Shown here: in pieces, positions 1 through 7,463 of the stretch
Numbering within the stretch: the stretch's first letter is position 1
How the letters are laid out: each line of letters opens with the position of its first letter
Source of the DNA: Marivita sp041725935
GTDB lineage: Bacteria > Pseudomonadota > Alphaproteobacteria > Rhodobacterales > Rhodobacteraceae
Direction: 5' to 3'
Assembly: GCA_041725935.1 (NCBI GenBank)
Contig: JBGRQD010000015.1
Coordinates: 1-64,000 of the forward strand
Length of the DNA: 64,000 bases
The notes under the pieces: generated by a model
Databases searched by the model: none
What the model saw: the letters and a program-made list of their open reading frames with translations, nothing else
Told to the model about the DNA's origin: nothing
Translations under genes and position numbers: made by a program

Positions 1-154
1 GATCCACCCGGACCTGAAGGTTCTGTTCACGTCGGGCTATTCGGAAAACGCGATCGTGCACCATGGACGGCTGGATTCCGACGTCAACTTCCTGGGCAAG
101 CCCTACCGCCGCTCCGAACTTGCCGCGATGGTGCGGGAGGTCTTGGACACCTGA
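1..154 (+). CDS. C-terminal fragment of a receiver-domain (REC) protein
   Basis: Only the last 50 codons lie in the window; the frame is open from base 2 to the stop at 152-154. The fragment shows the end of a CheY-like fold: the LFTSGYS strand with the switch Ser/Thr, then the conserved Lys in LGKPYRRSEL followed by the last amphipathic helix. No DNA-binding domain follows, so this is either a stand-alone receiver or, more likely, the C-terminal receiver of a hybrid histidine kinase, where this GYS..LGKPY pattern is common. The phospho-acceptor Asp would lie upstream of the window. The ligand or signal cannot be told. Confidence 0.75.
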   Translation, partial: IHPDLKVLFTSGYSENAIVHHGRLDSDVNFLGKPYRRSELAAMVREVLDT

Positions 155-178
155 CCATCGAAGACCAACGCTGGGCGC

Positions 179-213
179 AGGTCCTGCCGCATCCTCAAGC
201 AGCGGCAGGACCT
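179..213 (+). terminator. Strong hairpin after the receiver-domain gene
   Basis: Perfect 12-bp inverted repeat (AGGTCCTGCCGC / GCGGCAGGACCT) with an 11-nt loop, 25 bases after the stop codon. It lacks a clear T tract, so it may be a Rho-assisted terminator or an mRNA 3'-end stabiliser. The stretch from 214 to 399 holds no gene that I can support. Confidence 0.5.
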
Positions 214-399
214 CAAGCCCGATGATTGTATTTGCGGGTCGGGCCGTCACCACGTACGCATCTGTGGCCTACGAGACGGAAGTTACGGTGACTGCGCAAT
301 CTGATCGCCGCACCCGATTGATATCCACGTTGGCGGCGAGACTCTCGACGGGCGGTCCTGTCTCAGCCTGGTTCACGGCTCCGAAGATGACGCCGTGAC

Positions 400-638
400 A
401 TGAGCGATCATTTTTGGCCGAGCGAGGCGCAACTGAGGCGTCTTGAACACTTTTTCCGAAGTCGCAAAGAACGCTCCGGGTCAGTGACAAGCGCGTAGCG
501 GGCGGGATAATCTTCATCAATCGCAATGGTTTACGGTGGCGCGATAAAGGCATCATCATTCGGATGATGGGCGGGCTGGCTGCGGAACACGACGCTGAGG
601 TTTTGGGGAGTTGGCGGCTACGCGGTCTCGCAAGATAA
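400..638 (+). pseudogene. Degenerate IS5-type transposase remnant
   Basis: The ATG at 400 begins MSDHFWPSEAQLRRLEHFF, which matches the N terminus of IS5-family (IS1182/IS427-like) transposases. The frame breaks at about base 456: reading on in the shifted frame gives PKSQRTLRVSDKRVAGG, then IIFINRNGLRWRD, the family's next conserved block. Immediately afterwards the reading jumps to KGIIIRMMGGLAAEH, so the roughly 15 codons that normally separate WRD from the GLAAEH block are missing, and the frame ends at 636-638 without any of the DDE catalytic core. One frameshift plus an internal and a 3' deletion make this inactive. It is a relic of an old insertion; no matching terminal inverted repeats were recognised. 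Confidence 0.7.
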
Positions 639-666
639 GATTGAAGGGTAATCCCTTTGAACAGGA

Positions 667-1539
667 CTATTGCGCTGCCAAGACAGAAATCTGATCTCGC
701 ATGATTTCCAGGAAATCACCGCTCGCAGGTTGACCGGCCAAGGGTGAAAAGACAACGGAGCGCAGGCCCATCTGATCCGCCTGGGCGATCGCCTCTTCCG
801 GTGGTGCCGCTTCCCAGATCAGCAGGCGCGCGCCCGTCTCGGTCATTCTTGCTTGCAGCGCGCGCCATTGGTCGGGCGTCGGCACTGCACCCGCGTCCCA
901 TTCCAGCGACGAGATGTCCAAACCATAAGCGCGGGCGAAATACTGGTAGCGCGGATGGGTTGCGAGGATCGTTGTGCCTTGTAATGCGGCAAGCATCGTT
1001 CGGGCCTCGGCATCGAGCGCGTCGAGATCCGACATCAGTTGAGGCAGGGCATCCCCGATGGTCTCGCTCAGATCAGGGATGCGTCGCTCCATCATCGCTG
1101 CCAGCGCCTCGGCCTGTTGCGCTGCCTGGCCAAAATCCAGCCACGTGTAGCTCGCGGTTCCGGTGTGCGAATGCTCGCCGTCGGCACCGTGGCTGTGGGT
1201 CACGGATTCGGTGGCGATCAGCGTGTCCGCGAACGCCGCAGATGTGTCGACGATTCGCGAGCGCGGTAGCGATGTGCGGGTCGTCCAGCCGGCAAACCCG
1301 GCCCCGTTCAGCGCGATGACATCGGCCTGCTGGATGGCCGCGATGTCAGACAGGCCGGGACGCCAGAAGGATGGGTCACGATCAGCGGGCACGGGAAACA
1401 ACACGTCCACATCGCCGCCGCCCAGCCGTTCGGCCATCCAGGCAAGCGGGTAGTTGACGGTCGCCACAACCGGGCGGTCCTGCGCCACAGCCGATGAGGC
1501 CGCAAGGATCGCCACCAGAACCAGCCGTGCCAGCATCAA
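667..1539 (-). CDS. ZnuA-like periplasmic metal-binding protein
   Basis: A 290-residue secreted protein with a signal peptide (about residues 1-19, ending SAVA). It has the cluster A-I metal-binding-protein layout: an N-terminal lobe, a His-rich loop (HSHGADGEHSH, residues 115-125) typical of zinc chaperone loops, then the conserved His in ATHPRYQYFARAYGL (about 195) and a C-terminal WEAAPPEEA acidic site. Zn(II) or Mn(II) binding is inferred. ZnuA normally partners ZnuB/ZnuC; here the neighbours are a LolD-type ATPase and FtsX-type permease instead. It is the last gene of a six-gene minus-strand operon and overlaps the preceding small gene by 4 bases. Substrate identity is uncertain. Confidence 0.75.
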   Translation of the reverse strand: MMLARLVLVAILAASSAVAQDRPVVATVNYPLAWMAERLGGGDVDVLFPVPADRDPSFWRPGLSDIAAIQQADVIALNGAGFAGWTTRTSLPRSRIVDTSAAFADTLIATESVTHSHGADGEHSHTGTASYTWLDFGQAAQQAEALAAMMERRIPDLSETIGDALPQLMSDLDALDAEARTMLAALQGTTILATHPRYQYFARAYGLDISSLEWDAGAVPTPDQWRALQARMTETGARLLIWEAAPPEEAIAQADQMGLRSVVFSPLAGQPASGDFLEIMRDQISVLAAQ

Positions 1540-1874
1540 TTCGACTCCCTGCCGTAGGCGATGTCTTCGGGCGTCAACATCCAGTAATCCGAATGTCCCT
1601 CGCTGACATCGACCTCGATCATCAGGCCGCTTTCTGCAGCCCCTTCGGGCAAGGCGAATTCGGTCACGCCCCCGGCTCCGATCCCAAGTGTCATCACGAC
1701 GACATTGTCCGCAGTCAGGACCCGCACCTCGCCTTCGGTCGGCACGCGACCGGACGAGAACTTCGACTCCACGGTCACGGTCTGCCCCGCGACCGACGCG
1801 AAGACGCGCAGGTCATGCGCCGCAGCCGGAAAGGCCACGGCGATGCTCAGCATGATGGCAAGCGCACGGATCAT
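1536..1874 (-). CDS. Small secreted protein, NikL-like partner of DUF4198
   Basis: A 112-residue protein starting at 1874 (MIRALAIM), chosen because this ATG overlaps the stop of the upstream DUF4198 gene and opens a clear signal peptide ending PAAA. Cleavage there would leave a mature protein beginning HDLRVF, that is, with an N-terminal histidine. The rest is predicted all-beta with short EVRVLTADN and VTEFALPEG strands, similar in size and style to the NikL/DUF4198-associated proteins of nickel or cobalt uptake loci, but it lacks the C-terminal membrane helix some of those have. Role inferred from context: periplasmic metal handling. Confidence 0.6.
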   Translation of the reverse strand: MIRALAIMLSIAVAFPAAAHDLRVFASVAGQTVTVESKFSSGRVPTEGEVRVLTADNVVVMTLGIGAGGVTEFALPEGAAESGLMIEVDVSEGHSDYWMLTPEDIAYGRESN

Positions 1875-2635
1875 TCCGCAGCCCACGGTTCGAAATGGAC
1901 CCAGATCACCGCGCCCAGCTCGTGCGCCTTGTCTTCGCCTTCGTATTGCATCGGCTCTTCCGCAGTGGTCAGCGCGGCAAAGCCCCACCAGCCGGATGTC
2001 GGAACCGCATAGGTGAAGACACCGTTGACATCGGCCTTGACGGTCTGGGTGATCATCAGGTCCGACGGTGCCGTTGCGCTGCCATCCTCGTTGAAATACT
2101 CGACCTCGACCTCGGCATAGGCGGAGGGGACACCATCAAAGAGGACCACGCCTTGGAACACATTGCCTTCCCAAAGCGCAAAGGGCTTTGACAGTGGCAC
2201 GATCTCGGTCTTGAGACCCAACTCCGTATCCCAGCCCTCGTCATCGCCATAGGCTGACACGTAGGTCTTGGTGAAATGGGTGATGAACGCGTCTTCCTCG
2301 GGTTCCCAATAGGGTTGCGGGGTCATCGCAAAGACATAGGTGCCGGGGCGTTCCATGCGGTATTCGGTGCTGAAACCGGGGTGATCCATCACCTGCGTGT
2401 CTTCCAGCGTGTCCAGCAGCGATGTTGTTTCACCATCATGGGTGACGGTGAAGGATTCGGGGCGATCCAGCACCATGCCGATGTTTTCGAACGGATGCGA
2501 GAACGACAGGGACAGGTCGATTGACCGACCGTCTTCCTGGCTGACCATGTTGTCGGACGGAATGATCATGCCGTAATGCGCCGTGGCGGCGGTGGCGCTT
2601 GCGGCAAGGACCGCTGCTGTCAAAAAGGGTTTCAT
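1871..2635 (-). CDS. DUF4198 (NikK-like) periplasmic protein
   Basis: A 254-residue protein from the ATG at 2635, which opens a signal peptide (MKPFLTAAVL... ending ATAA TA). Predicted cleavage leaves HYGMIIP at the N terminus, the placement of His that is typical of DUF4198 proteins found with nickel/cobalt transporters. The body contains a middle beta-domain and a Gly/Trp-rich segment (TSGWWGFAALTTAEEP) near the C terminus, ending in VIWVHFEPW, both characteristic of the family. It is the fourth gene of the operon, 40 bases after the permease gene and overlapping the next gene by 4 bases. Family assignment is firm; the metal (Ni, Co, Zn or Cu) is not determinable here. Confidence 0.75.
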   Translation of the reverse strand: MKPFLTAAVLAASATAATAHYGMIIPSDNMVSQEDGRSIDLSLSFSHPFENIGMVLDRPESFTVTHDGETTSLLDTLEDTQVMDHPGFSTEYRMERPGTYVFAMTPQPYWEPEEDAFITHFTKTYVSAYGDDEGWDTELGLKTEIVPLSKPFALWEGNVFQGVVLFDGVPSAYAEVEVEYFNEDGSATAPSDLMITQTVKADVNGVFTYAVPTSGWWGFAALTTAEEPMQYEGEDKAHELGAVIWVHFEPWAAE

Positions 2636-2675
2636 CTGTGTCTCCATTCCAAAGGTTGATGTCTTGTTCAATCCG

Positions 2676-3830
2676 TCAAAGCGCAAGGATCCAGCTGACC
2701 AGCCTGTCACCGTTTGCCGTCACGGCAAGAACTAGGGCAACAGCAAGGAAAGCCGAACCTGCAAACAAAAGCACGAGCTCGGCGGCAGAAAGTTTCACGA
2801 TCGTGAGATTTCCTGCGCCAAGCCGCCGGGCTGTGTCCATTTCCGAGGCGCGCAAGCTCCACGAAAGAAAGAGCGACAGACCCATCGCGCCCAGTGCCGC
2901 GACCCCGATGATCAGCGTCACGGCATCCAGCAGGGCCGCAATGCGAAAGATGCGGTCCACCAGCCCACCGATGATTTCGGCGGGAACGGTCATCTGGACC
3001 GGGTTGTCCGGCGCAAGGTAGCGCCCCCGCAAGATGGTGCCCGAACGCGTGTCGTAAGGCACCACGAGCACTGCCGAGAGCGGATAGTCCGACGCGGCAC
3101 CGTGGAAGTGAAAGCTGTCGATATTGTCGGGCGTGATGCGCTGAAACTCTGTGATGGCGGCGTTGGCGGTGATGTTGCCGTCGGCATCGGTGGTCACCAC
3201 GTCGTCATGCCCGTGACCGATCCCGGCGATGACCCAGGCGGTCTTGATGTCGGTGAACACCGCCTCGTCATCAGGAGTGCCGGTGGTCGGCAAGACACCG
3301 GTGATCTGCAGTTCCAGCGGATAGACTCCGTCGAGGTCAAAGAGGTTCTCCGGCGATGACACAACCGTGTCGCTGGGGCCAAGACCAAGACGCTCTGCCA
3401 CCTCGGCGCCCAGAACCGCTTCGCCGAGGATCGCGAACTGGCGGCCCTGCGCCACCTCGATCTCGCGGAAGTCGAAATAATCCAGCGAGGTGCCGACGAT
3501 GCGCGCGCCGTTGGTCTGAAAGGCCGTGTGCACCGGGATCGGTAAGGCAAGACCGCTGTCCCAGACCGCGTCCTCTGCTGCGCGCGTGATGGGGTTCGCG
3601 CGGTCTTCCGAGAAATAGACGGCGCTCATCACCAGGTCGAGTTGGCTGCCCCGCGCGCCCAGCACCAGCGGCGTTGCCTCGGCCCGCCGGGTCAGCGCGT
3701 CTTCCGATCCGCGCAGCAGCGTTTGCGTGACCAGTGGCACCGCGAGGATCACCGCACCGACGACGATCAGGACAAGGCTGCGCATCCACGTCCAGCGCAG
3801 ATGGGCGAAGGCGAGAAACAGCGCGTTCAT
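2676..3830 (-). CDS. FtsX/MacB-type ABC transporter permease
   Basis: A 384-residue membrane protein with the FtsX/MacB plan: one N-terminal membrane helix (about 13-36), a large periplasmic domain (about 40-275), then membrane helices near 285-310 and 345-370 and a short hydrophobic C terminus. The periplasmic domain carries a local GHGHDD cluster (near 205-210) and FHFHG (near 240), unusually His-rich for this family and compatible with metal contact. It overlaps the upstream ATPase gene by 4 bases, so the two are translationally coupled. MacB/LolC-type transporters do mechanotransmission or lipoprotein work rather than classical uptake; with metal-binding partners encoded downstream, I infer a metal-related job. 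Confidence 0.75.
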   Translation of the reverse strand: MNALFLAFAHLRWTWMRSLVLIVVGAVILAVPLVTQTLLRGSEDALTRRAEATPLVLGARGSQLDLVMSAVYFSEDRANPITRAAEDAVWDSGLALPIPVHTAFQTNGARIVGTSLDYFDFREIEVAQGRQFAILGEAVLGAEVAERLGLGPSDTVVSSPENLFDLDGVYPLELQITGVLPTTGTPDDEAVFTDIKTAWVIAGIGHGHDDVVTTDADGNITANAAITEFQRITPDNIDSFHFHGAASDYPLSAVLVVPYDTRSGTILRGRYLAPDNPVQMTVPAEIIGGLVDRIFRIAALLDAVTLIIGVAALGAMGLSLFLSWSLRASEMDTARRLGAGNLTIVKLSAAELVLLFAGSAFLAVALVLAVTANGDRLVSWILAL

Positions 3831-4489
3831 GCGGCCTGCCTCAGCGTCGCAAAGTCGATCACACGGTCAAAGCGCGGCAACAGGTCGTGATCATGGGTCA
3901 CCGCCAGAACGGTCGCGCCCATCTCTGCTGCCCGTGCGAAGAGCAGGTCGAGGATCACCTCCTTGGTTTCCGGATCGAGATTGCCTGTCGCCTCGTCAGC
4001 GAGGATCAGCGCGGGCTGCGTCACCAGCGCCCGGCAGATCGCCACGCGCTGCTGTTCGCCCCCGCTGAGCGCGCCGGGATGGCTTTTGAGTCGATGCGCG
4101 ATGCCGCAGGCCTCGGCCAGATCCTGCGCCCGCGCCCGTGCTGCGCTGTCCAGCTTCAGTCCAAGCCCAACACGATACGGGTAGAGAATGTTCTCGTATG
4201 CGTTCAGGTAATCGACCAGCGCGAAGTTCTGAAAGATGAAGCCGATGGTACGGGCGCGGAACCTGCACCGTCCGCCATCGTCGAGCCTGGATAGGTCTGT
4301 GTCGGCCACGTGCAGACTGCCACTGTCGGCCTGCGCCAGCCCGGCCACGAGATTCAACAGCGTGGTCTTGCCCGTTCCGCTCGGTCCGATCACACCAACC
4401 CGTTCGCTCGACGCCACGTCCAGCGACGGCACACGAAGTGCAAAGCCCCCGCGCGGATAGGCAAAGGACAGGTCGCGGGCTGCTATCAA
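3827..4489 (-). CDS. LolD/MacB-type ABC transporter ATPase
   Basis: A 220-residue ATPase. Walker A GPSGTGKT at 35-42, Q-loop in FIFQNFALVDYL (about 87), signature LSGGEQQR at 141-148, Walker B LILADEATGNLD at 161-172 and H-loop in VTHDHDLL. The EATGNLD form and the compact length fit the LolD/MacB/FtsE class (pfam MacB type), the usual partner of FtsX-like permeases such as the gene that overlaps it downstream. It overlaps the preceding gene by 4 bases as well. Powers the transporter from the cytoplasmic face. Confidence 0.85.
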   Translation of the reverse strand: MIAARDLSFAYPRGGFALRVPSLDVASSERVGVIGPSGTGKTTLLNLVAGLAQADSGSLHVADTDLSRLDDGGRCRFRARTIGFIFQNFALVDYLNAYENILYPYRVGLGLKLDSAARARAQDLAEACGIAHRLKSHPGALSGGEQQRVAICRALVTQPALILADEATGNLDPETKEVILDLLFARAAEMGATVLAVTHDHDLLPRFDRVIDFATLRQAA

Positions 4490-5067
4490 CTCTTGTCCTC
4501 CGCACCCGGCGGCGCATCGTCATTCATTTCCAATGTCCCTGCATCCGTACGGTCGACATCGGTGAGATCGAACCCCGTGATCTTCCAAGTATCCCCTTCC
4601 GCAGCCATGACCAGATCGGCGGCATAGGCGTTGCCCCGCATGTGCATGTGTTCGGAATGCCCGACAACGCCAAGAACCCGCCATCTTGCCTCAATGGCGA
4701 CGGTGTCGCCGCTCGGTCGCGCACTCATGCCCAGCAAGGCTACCTCGTGGATCTCCTGATCGGGGTTCAGACCACCGCCCGCCATCGCGCCGACCCGTTG
4801 GAGATAAAGCTGTTCGAGGGCCGGCCCTGTCGCCACTTCGGCCAGCCTGTCATAGATCGACGCCTCCTCGGTCTCGCCGAAGGCATCATACACCACTGCA
4901 AGAATACCCGGCAGCAGGAGTGGGCTTTCCTGCGAGAATTCCAGAGGGGACAGGCCCTGTGAATTGGCAAGACTGTCGCTTTGGTTTTGCGATGGGGCAA
5001 AAAGACCCCATGCCCCGATGCCAAGCCCGAGCACCAAGAGGAGGGTCGCCAGAATATACTTGTTCAT
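4486..5067 (-). CDS. Membrane-anchored periplasmic protein of unknown function
   Basis: A 193-residue protein and first gene of the six-gene operon. One N-terminal hydrophobic helix (about 5-24) acts as an uncleaved anchor or signal peptide; the rest is hydrophilic with an LLPGILAVVYDAFGETEE segment (about 50-68) and a HSEHMHMRG stretch (about 135-143) rich in His and Met, which would suit a soft-metal site. I do not recognise the family. Its 4-base overlap with the ATPase gene and its position at the head of the operon suggest that it is an accessory periplasmic subunit of the transporter. Confidence 0.6.
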   Translation of the reverse strand: MNKYILATLLLVLGLGIGAWGLFAPSQNQSDSLANSQGLSPLEFSQESPLLLPGILAVVYDAFGETEEASIYDRLAEVATGPALEQLYLQRVGAMAGGGLNPDQEIHEVALLGMSARPSGDTVAIEARWRVLGVVGHSEHMHMRGNAYAADLVMAAEGDTWKITGFDLTDVDRTDAGTLEMNDDAPPGAEDKS

Positions 5068-5108
5068 GATGTTCGCGACCGTCCCGTTCTCGATGACGGG
5101 GATACTAG

Positions 5109-5288
5109 CCTAAACACGCTGGGCCTCAAGCAGAGCTGACGAACATCGGAGTGGTATTGAGCAGCGGAATGAAGGAAAGGCCGCGACCTTCCAGGGCGTT
5201 GGCCTTGGCCAAGCAGATCGTCGGGGCACTGGATTTCGCAATGGAGAACAATTACCCTGCGTGGGGGGAATATACGGTCGGCGTCTGA
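5109..5288 (+). pseudogene. Possible gene remnant or small ORF
   Basis: An open frame from 5109 to the stop at 5286-5288 reads naturally as protein, ending QIVGALDFAMENNYPAWGEY. An internal ATG at 5169 would give 39 residues. It has no clear ribosome binding site and is not recognised; it could be the C-terminal stump of a lost gene in the gap between two operons, or chance. Confidence 0.2.
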
Positions 5289-5353
5289 TCAGGATCATCT
5301 CGGCGGAGCTTCGTATCCTCACGATCTGTTCTCTGGCAAAAGGTCGAAATTCG

Positions 5354-6028
5354 ATGCAGGCACCGCATGTTCCGGATGGCACGAACCAAAGTCTGAACTT
5401 GGCGATTTCGCCGGATGGCGCGCCGGACGTCGGACGCCGCTACGAGATAGAGGCACGCTGTGGGATTGCCGTCCGGGTTGCCGCAAGGCAAACCCTGCGT
5501 GTGATAAATCCCAGCGGTCATCAGGTCTGTGATTTTTGGGCATTTGCCGCCTCGGACCTGAATGAACATCTGTCGATGGCGCATCTGCACACAGCGCTTG
5601 GCTCGATCTTTCCCAAAGTCGGTGACAGGTTGGTGTCGAACCTGCGTCGTCCTATGATGCGGCTCGCCGCGGACACATCGCCCGGCGTTCATGACACGAT
5701 CATCGCATGCTGTGATCACGCGCGATACCAACAGCTCGGGTGTGAACGCTATCACGACAATTGCGCTGACAATCTGCGCATGGCGTTGATGGCAATAGGC
5801 CTGCAGGCACCCTTGGTGCCCGCGCCCTTTAACGTGTGGATGAACGTGCCGGTGGCACATGACGGGTCCACGCATTTTGCAGCGCCTGTATCAAAACCCG
5901 GCGATCATATCGATTTTTGTACAGAGATGGATTTGATATCGGTCATGTCTGCCTGCCCGCAGGATATCACGCCGGTAAACGGCGTCGGTGTCGCACCCGA
6001 AAGCCTGGCTTTTGAAGTCTTGGATTAG
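5354..6028 (+). CDS. DUF1989 family protein (urea-carboxylase-associated type)
   Basis: A 224-residue protein; the ATG at 5354 was preferred to an in-frame one at 5261 because homologues start just before the conserved beta-domain. DUF1989 hallmarks are present: VINPSGHQVCDFWAF (about 50-64), the GVHDTIIACCDH block (111-122), the YHDNCADNL block (133-141) and a PFNVWMNVPV strand. Family members occur beside urea carboxylase, aminomethyltransferase-like and purine or guanidine catabolism genes; the reaction is generally unassigned. It converges on the phosphoribosyltransferase gene, the stop codons overlapping by 4 bases, so it is not in that operon although it belongs to the same neighbourhood. 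Confidence 0.8.
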   Translation: MQAPHVPDGTNQSLNLAISPDGAPDVGRRYEIEARCGIAVRVAARQTLRVINPSGHQVCDFWAFAASDLNEHLSMAHLHTALGSIFPKVGDRLVSNLRRPMMRLAADTSPGVHDTIIACCDHARYQQLGCERYHDNCADNLRMALMAIGLQAPLVPAPFNVWMNVPVAHDGSTHFAAPVSKPGDHIDFCTEMDLISVMSACPQDITPVNGVGVAPESLAFEVLD

Positions 6029-6642
6029 CGCGGGAAGGCCATTTCTGGCCGGTAGTTGCCAAAGCTGGAGAGCGACTGAGCGTTGCTTTCGGCCTGCCAT
6101 TTTGATCCTTGCACAACGGCAGAAATACAAGGGTACGTGGCGCGGTAGTCGTTCGTGCGCTCGTTTTCCTCAATCGCGATGGCGACGATGCCCGCAACGA
6201 TGCCCTCTTGCCGTTCAACCAACCGGATCGCGCCGTCCATCGTGCCGCCGGTTTCGACCCATTGATCGGCCAGCAGAACCCGCGTGCCAGGAGCAAAGGC
6301 GGGTTGGCGCATCTCCATGTCTTGCGTGCGGCCCGAGTAATTGCCGAATGAGACTGCGTCCGTGTCCACGCAGAGCTTTCCAGCTTTGCGGATCGGCAGG
6401 AACCCAACATTAGCCCGTGCAGCCAGCGCTGCCCCAAGAACAAAGCCCATCGCATCGAGCCCGGCAACCACGTCGAACTCCACGCCCTCCAGATCTGCCA
6501 TCAGATCATCCAGAAGATCCGTGAAAGCGCGCTGGTTGATATAGATTGACGTCGGATCCAGCCATGCGAATTTATCGCCCTTGGTGTTTGGGGCCATGAT
6601 GTTGAGGTACCAGCGATCATCGCGTGGGCCTTTATCGGTCAT
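6025..6642 (-). CDS. Phosphoribosyltransferase-like protein
   Basis: A 205-residue protein from the ATG at 6642, which overlaps the upstream BtpA-like gene by 4 bases. It follows the type I phosphoribosyltransferase fold of the adenine/xanthine group: FDVVAGLDAMGFVLGAALA (about 56-73), a flexible loop, and the PRPP loop RVLLADQWVETGGTM (121-135). The usual pair of acidic residues in the PRPP loop is reduced: Asp126 is kept but the next position is Gln127. The change may alter PRPP or magnesium binding, so catalysis should not be assumed. Likely a nucleobase or N-heterocycle salvage or sensing protein; the partner gene and LysR neighbour support a specialised pathway. Confidence 0.75.
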   Translation of the reverse strand: MTDKGPRDDRWYLNIMAPNTKGDKFAWLDPTSIYINQRAFTDLLDDLMADLEGVEFDVVAGLDAMGFVLGAALAARANVGFLPIRKAGKLCVDTDAVSFGNYSGRTQDMEMRQPAFAPGTRVLLADQWVETGGTMDGAIRLVERQEGIVAGIVAIAIEENERTNDYRATYPCISAVVQGSKWQAESNAQSLSSFGNYRPEMAFPR

Positions 6643-7385
6643 ATCCAATCTCCTTTTCCCAAAGTCCGTGTCACGGCCATGAGCCGCGCCAGCTTTTCGG
6701 GGTGAATGTCGTAGAAGTTGTTGGTTTCGTTGATCCCGGTAGCAACCATGAAGCAATCGACGTCGCTATAGACACGGGCGTTGTCAGGCGTCACGCCAGA
6801 GGCCAGTGCAAGCGCGGCTTCACCGATAGCGCTGCGAAAGGTTTCGATCTTGTTCAGGTCCGCTTCCTGACCGGTCGCAACGCCTGATGTGGTGACCACG
6901 TCCATGAACCCACATGCCTCACGGGCCGCGTTGCCGTAATGCTCTTTGGCAACCTCGCGCTGTTTCTTGAAGCAGGTCCCGCCAAAGTACATGCCGTTCC
7001 AACCAGACTCGGCGTAGACGCGAGCAATCTCTTGGGCTTCGGTGTTCTGCCCATGTTCATCGATGCAGGCGTCATCGGCCCAATATCCATCGACCAAAAC
7101 GCCTGTTTGCGACAATTTTCCGAGCATCGGAAAGGCGTGTTTGCCTGTGACCGCCAAAAAATTCACGCCGAGCCAGAGCGACGGATATGCAGCACGCACA
7201 TCTGAGATGATCGGTAGGAACCGTTCCGGTTCAAAATCATGGTTGATCAGAAAGCAACCTGCAGCGCCTGCTGCAATCACCTCTGCGACATTGCGCAGGG
7301 TTCGGGGTGTGTCGAGCACATGGATCACCGGCAGGACCACTGGGCCTACGGTTTTGAAGTGCTTTCGGAATGCTGTTCTATCCAT
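6639..7385 (-). CDS. BtpA-like TIM-barrel protein
   Basis: A 248-residue protein with a TIM-barrel pattern: strand-helix repeats PVVLPVIHVLD, AGCFLINHDF, SLWLGVNFLAVTG, WNGMYFGGTCF, and a C-terminal phosphate-loop region VVTTSGVATGQEAD plus LALASGVTPDNARVYSDVDCFMVATGI. The last two blocks closely resemble the BtpA/SgcQ family. BtpA itself affects photosystem I stability, but other family members sit with purine or nucleoside genes and their reactions are unknown. First gene of a two-gene minus operon with the phosphoribosyltransferase, and divergent from the LysR gene, which probably controls it through the dyad at 7429-7455. Confidence 0.65.
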   Translation of the reverse strand: MDRTAFRKHFKTVGPVVLPVIHVLDTPRTLRNVAEVIAAGAAGCFLINHDFEPERFLPIISDVRAAYPSLWLGVNFLAVTGKHAFPMLGKLSQTGVLVDGYWADDACIDEHGQNTEAQEIARVYAESGWNGMYFGGTCFKKQREVAKEHYGNAAREACGFMDVVTTSGVATGQEADLNKIETFRSAIGEAALALASGVTPDNARVYSDVDCFMVATGINETNNFYDIHPEKLARLMAVTRTLGKGDWI

Positions 7386-7428
7386 GCGGTGAATTTAGCC
7401 GGCCTGCAGCCATTTACATAATTTATTC

Positions 7429-7455
7429 TTGCAATCCTTGGATTTGAAATTGCAA
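7429..7455. promoter_or_regulatory. Putative LysR operator dyad
   Basis: TTGCAAT at 7429-7435 and ATTGCAA at 7449-7455 form a perfect 7-bp inverted repeat with a 13-base spacer, in the 69-base gap between the BtpA-like gene and the divergent LysR gene. It contains the T-N11-A pattern expected for LysR-type regulators. It touches the most upstream possible LysR start, so autoregulation and control of the divergent pair are likely. Confidence 0.6.
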
Positions 7456-7463
7456 TGTTTTGC

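Noticed and set aside
744..1319. 191-residue plus-strand open frame
   Set aside because: Lies opposite the ZnuA-like gene and encodes an arginine- and proline-rich sequence typical of a GC-rich antisense shadow.
3337..3789. Minus-strand 150-residue frame inside the FtsX-type permease
   Set aside because: Overlaps the real gene in another frame, no domain or ribosome site.
5252..5875. Long minus-strand frame opposite the DUF1989 gene
   Set aside because: No start or family signal; the DUF1989 protein on the other strand has clear motifs.
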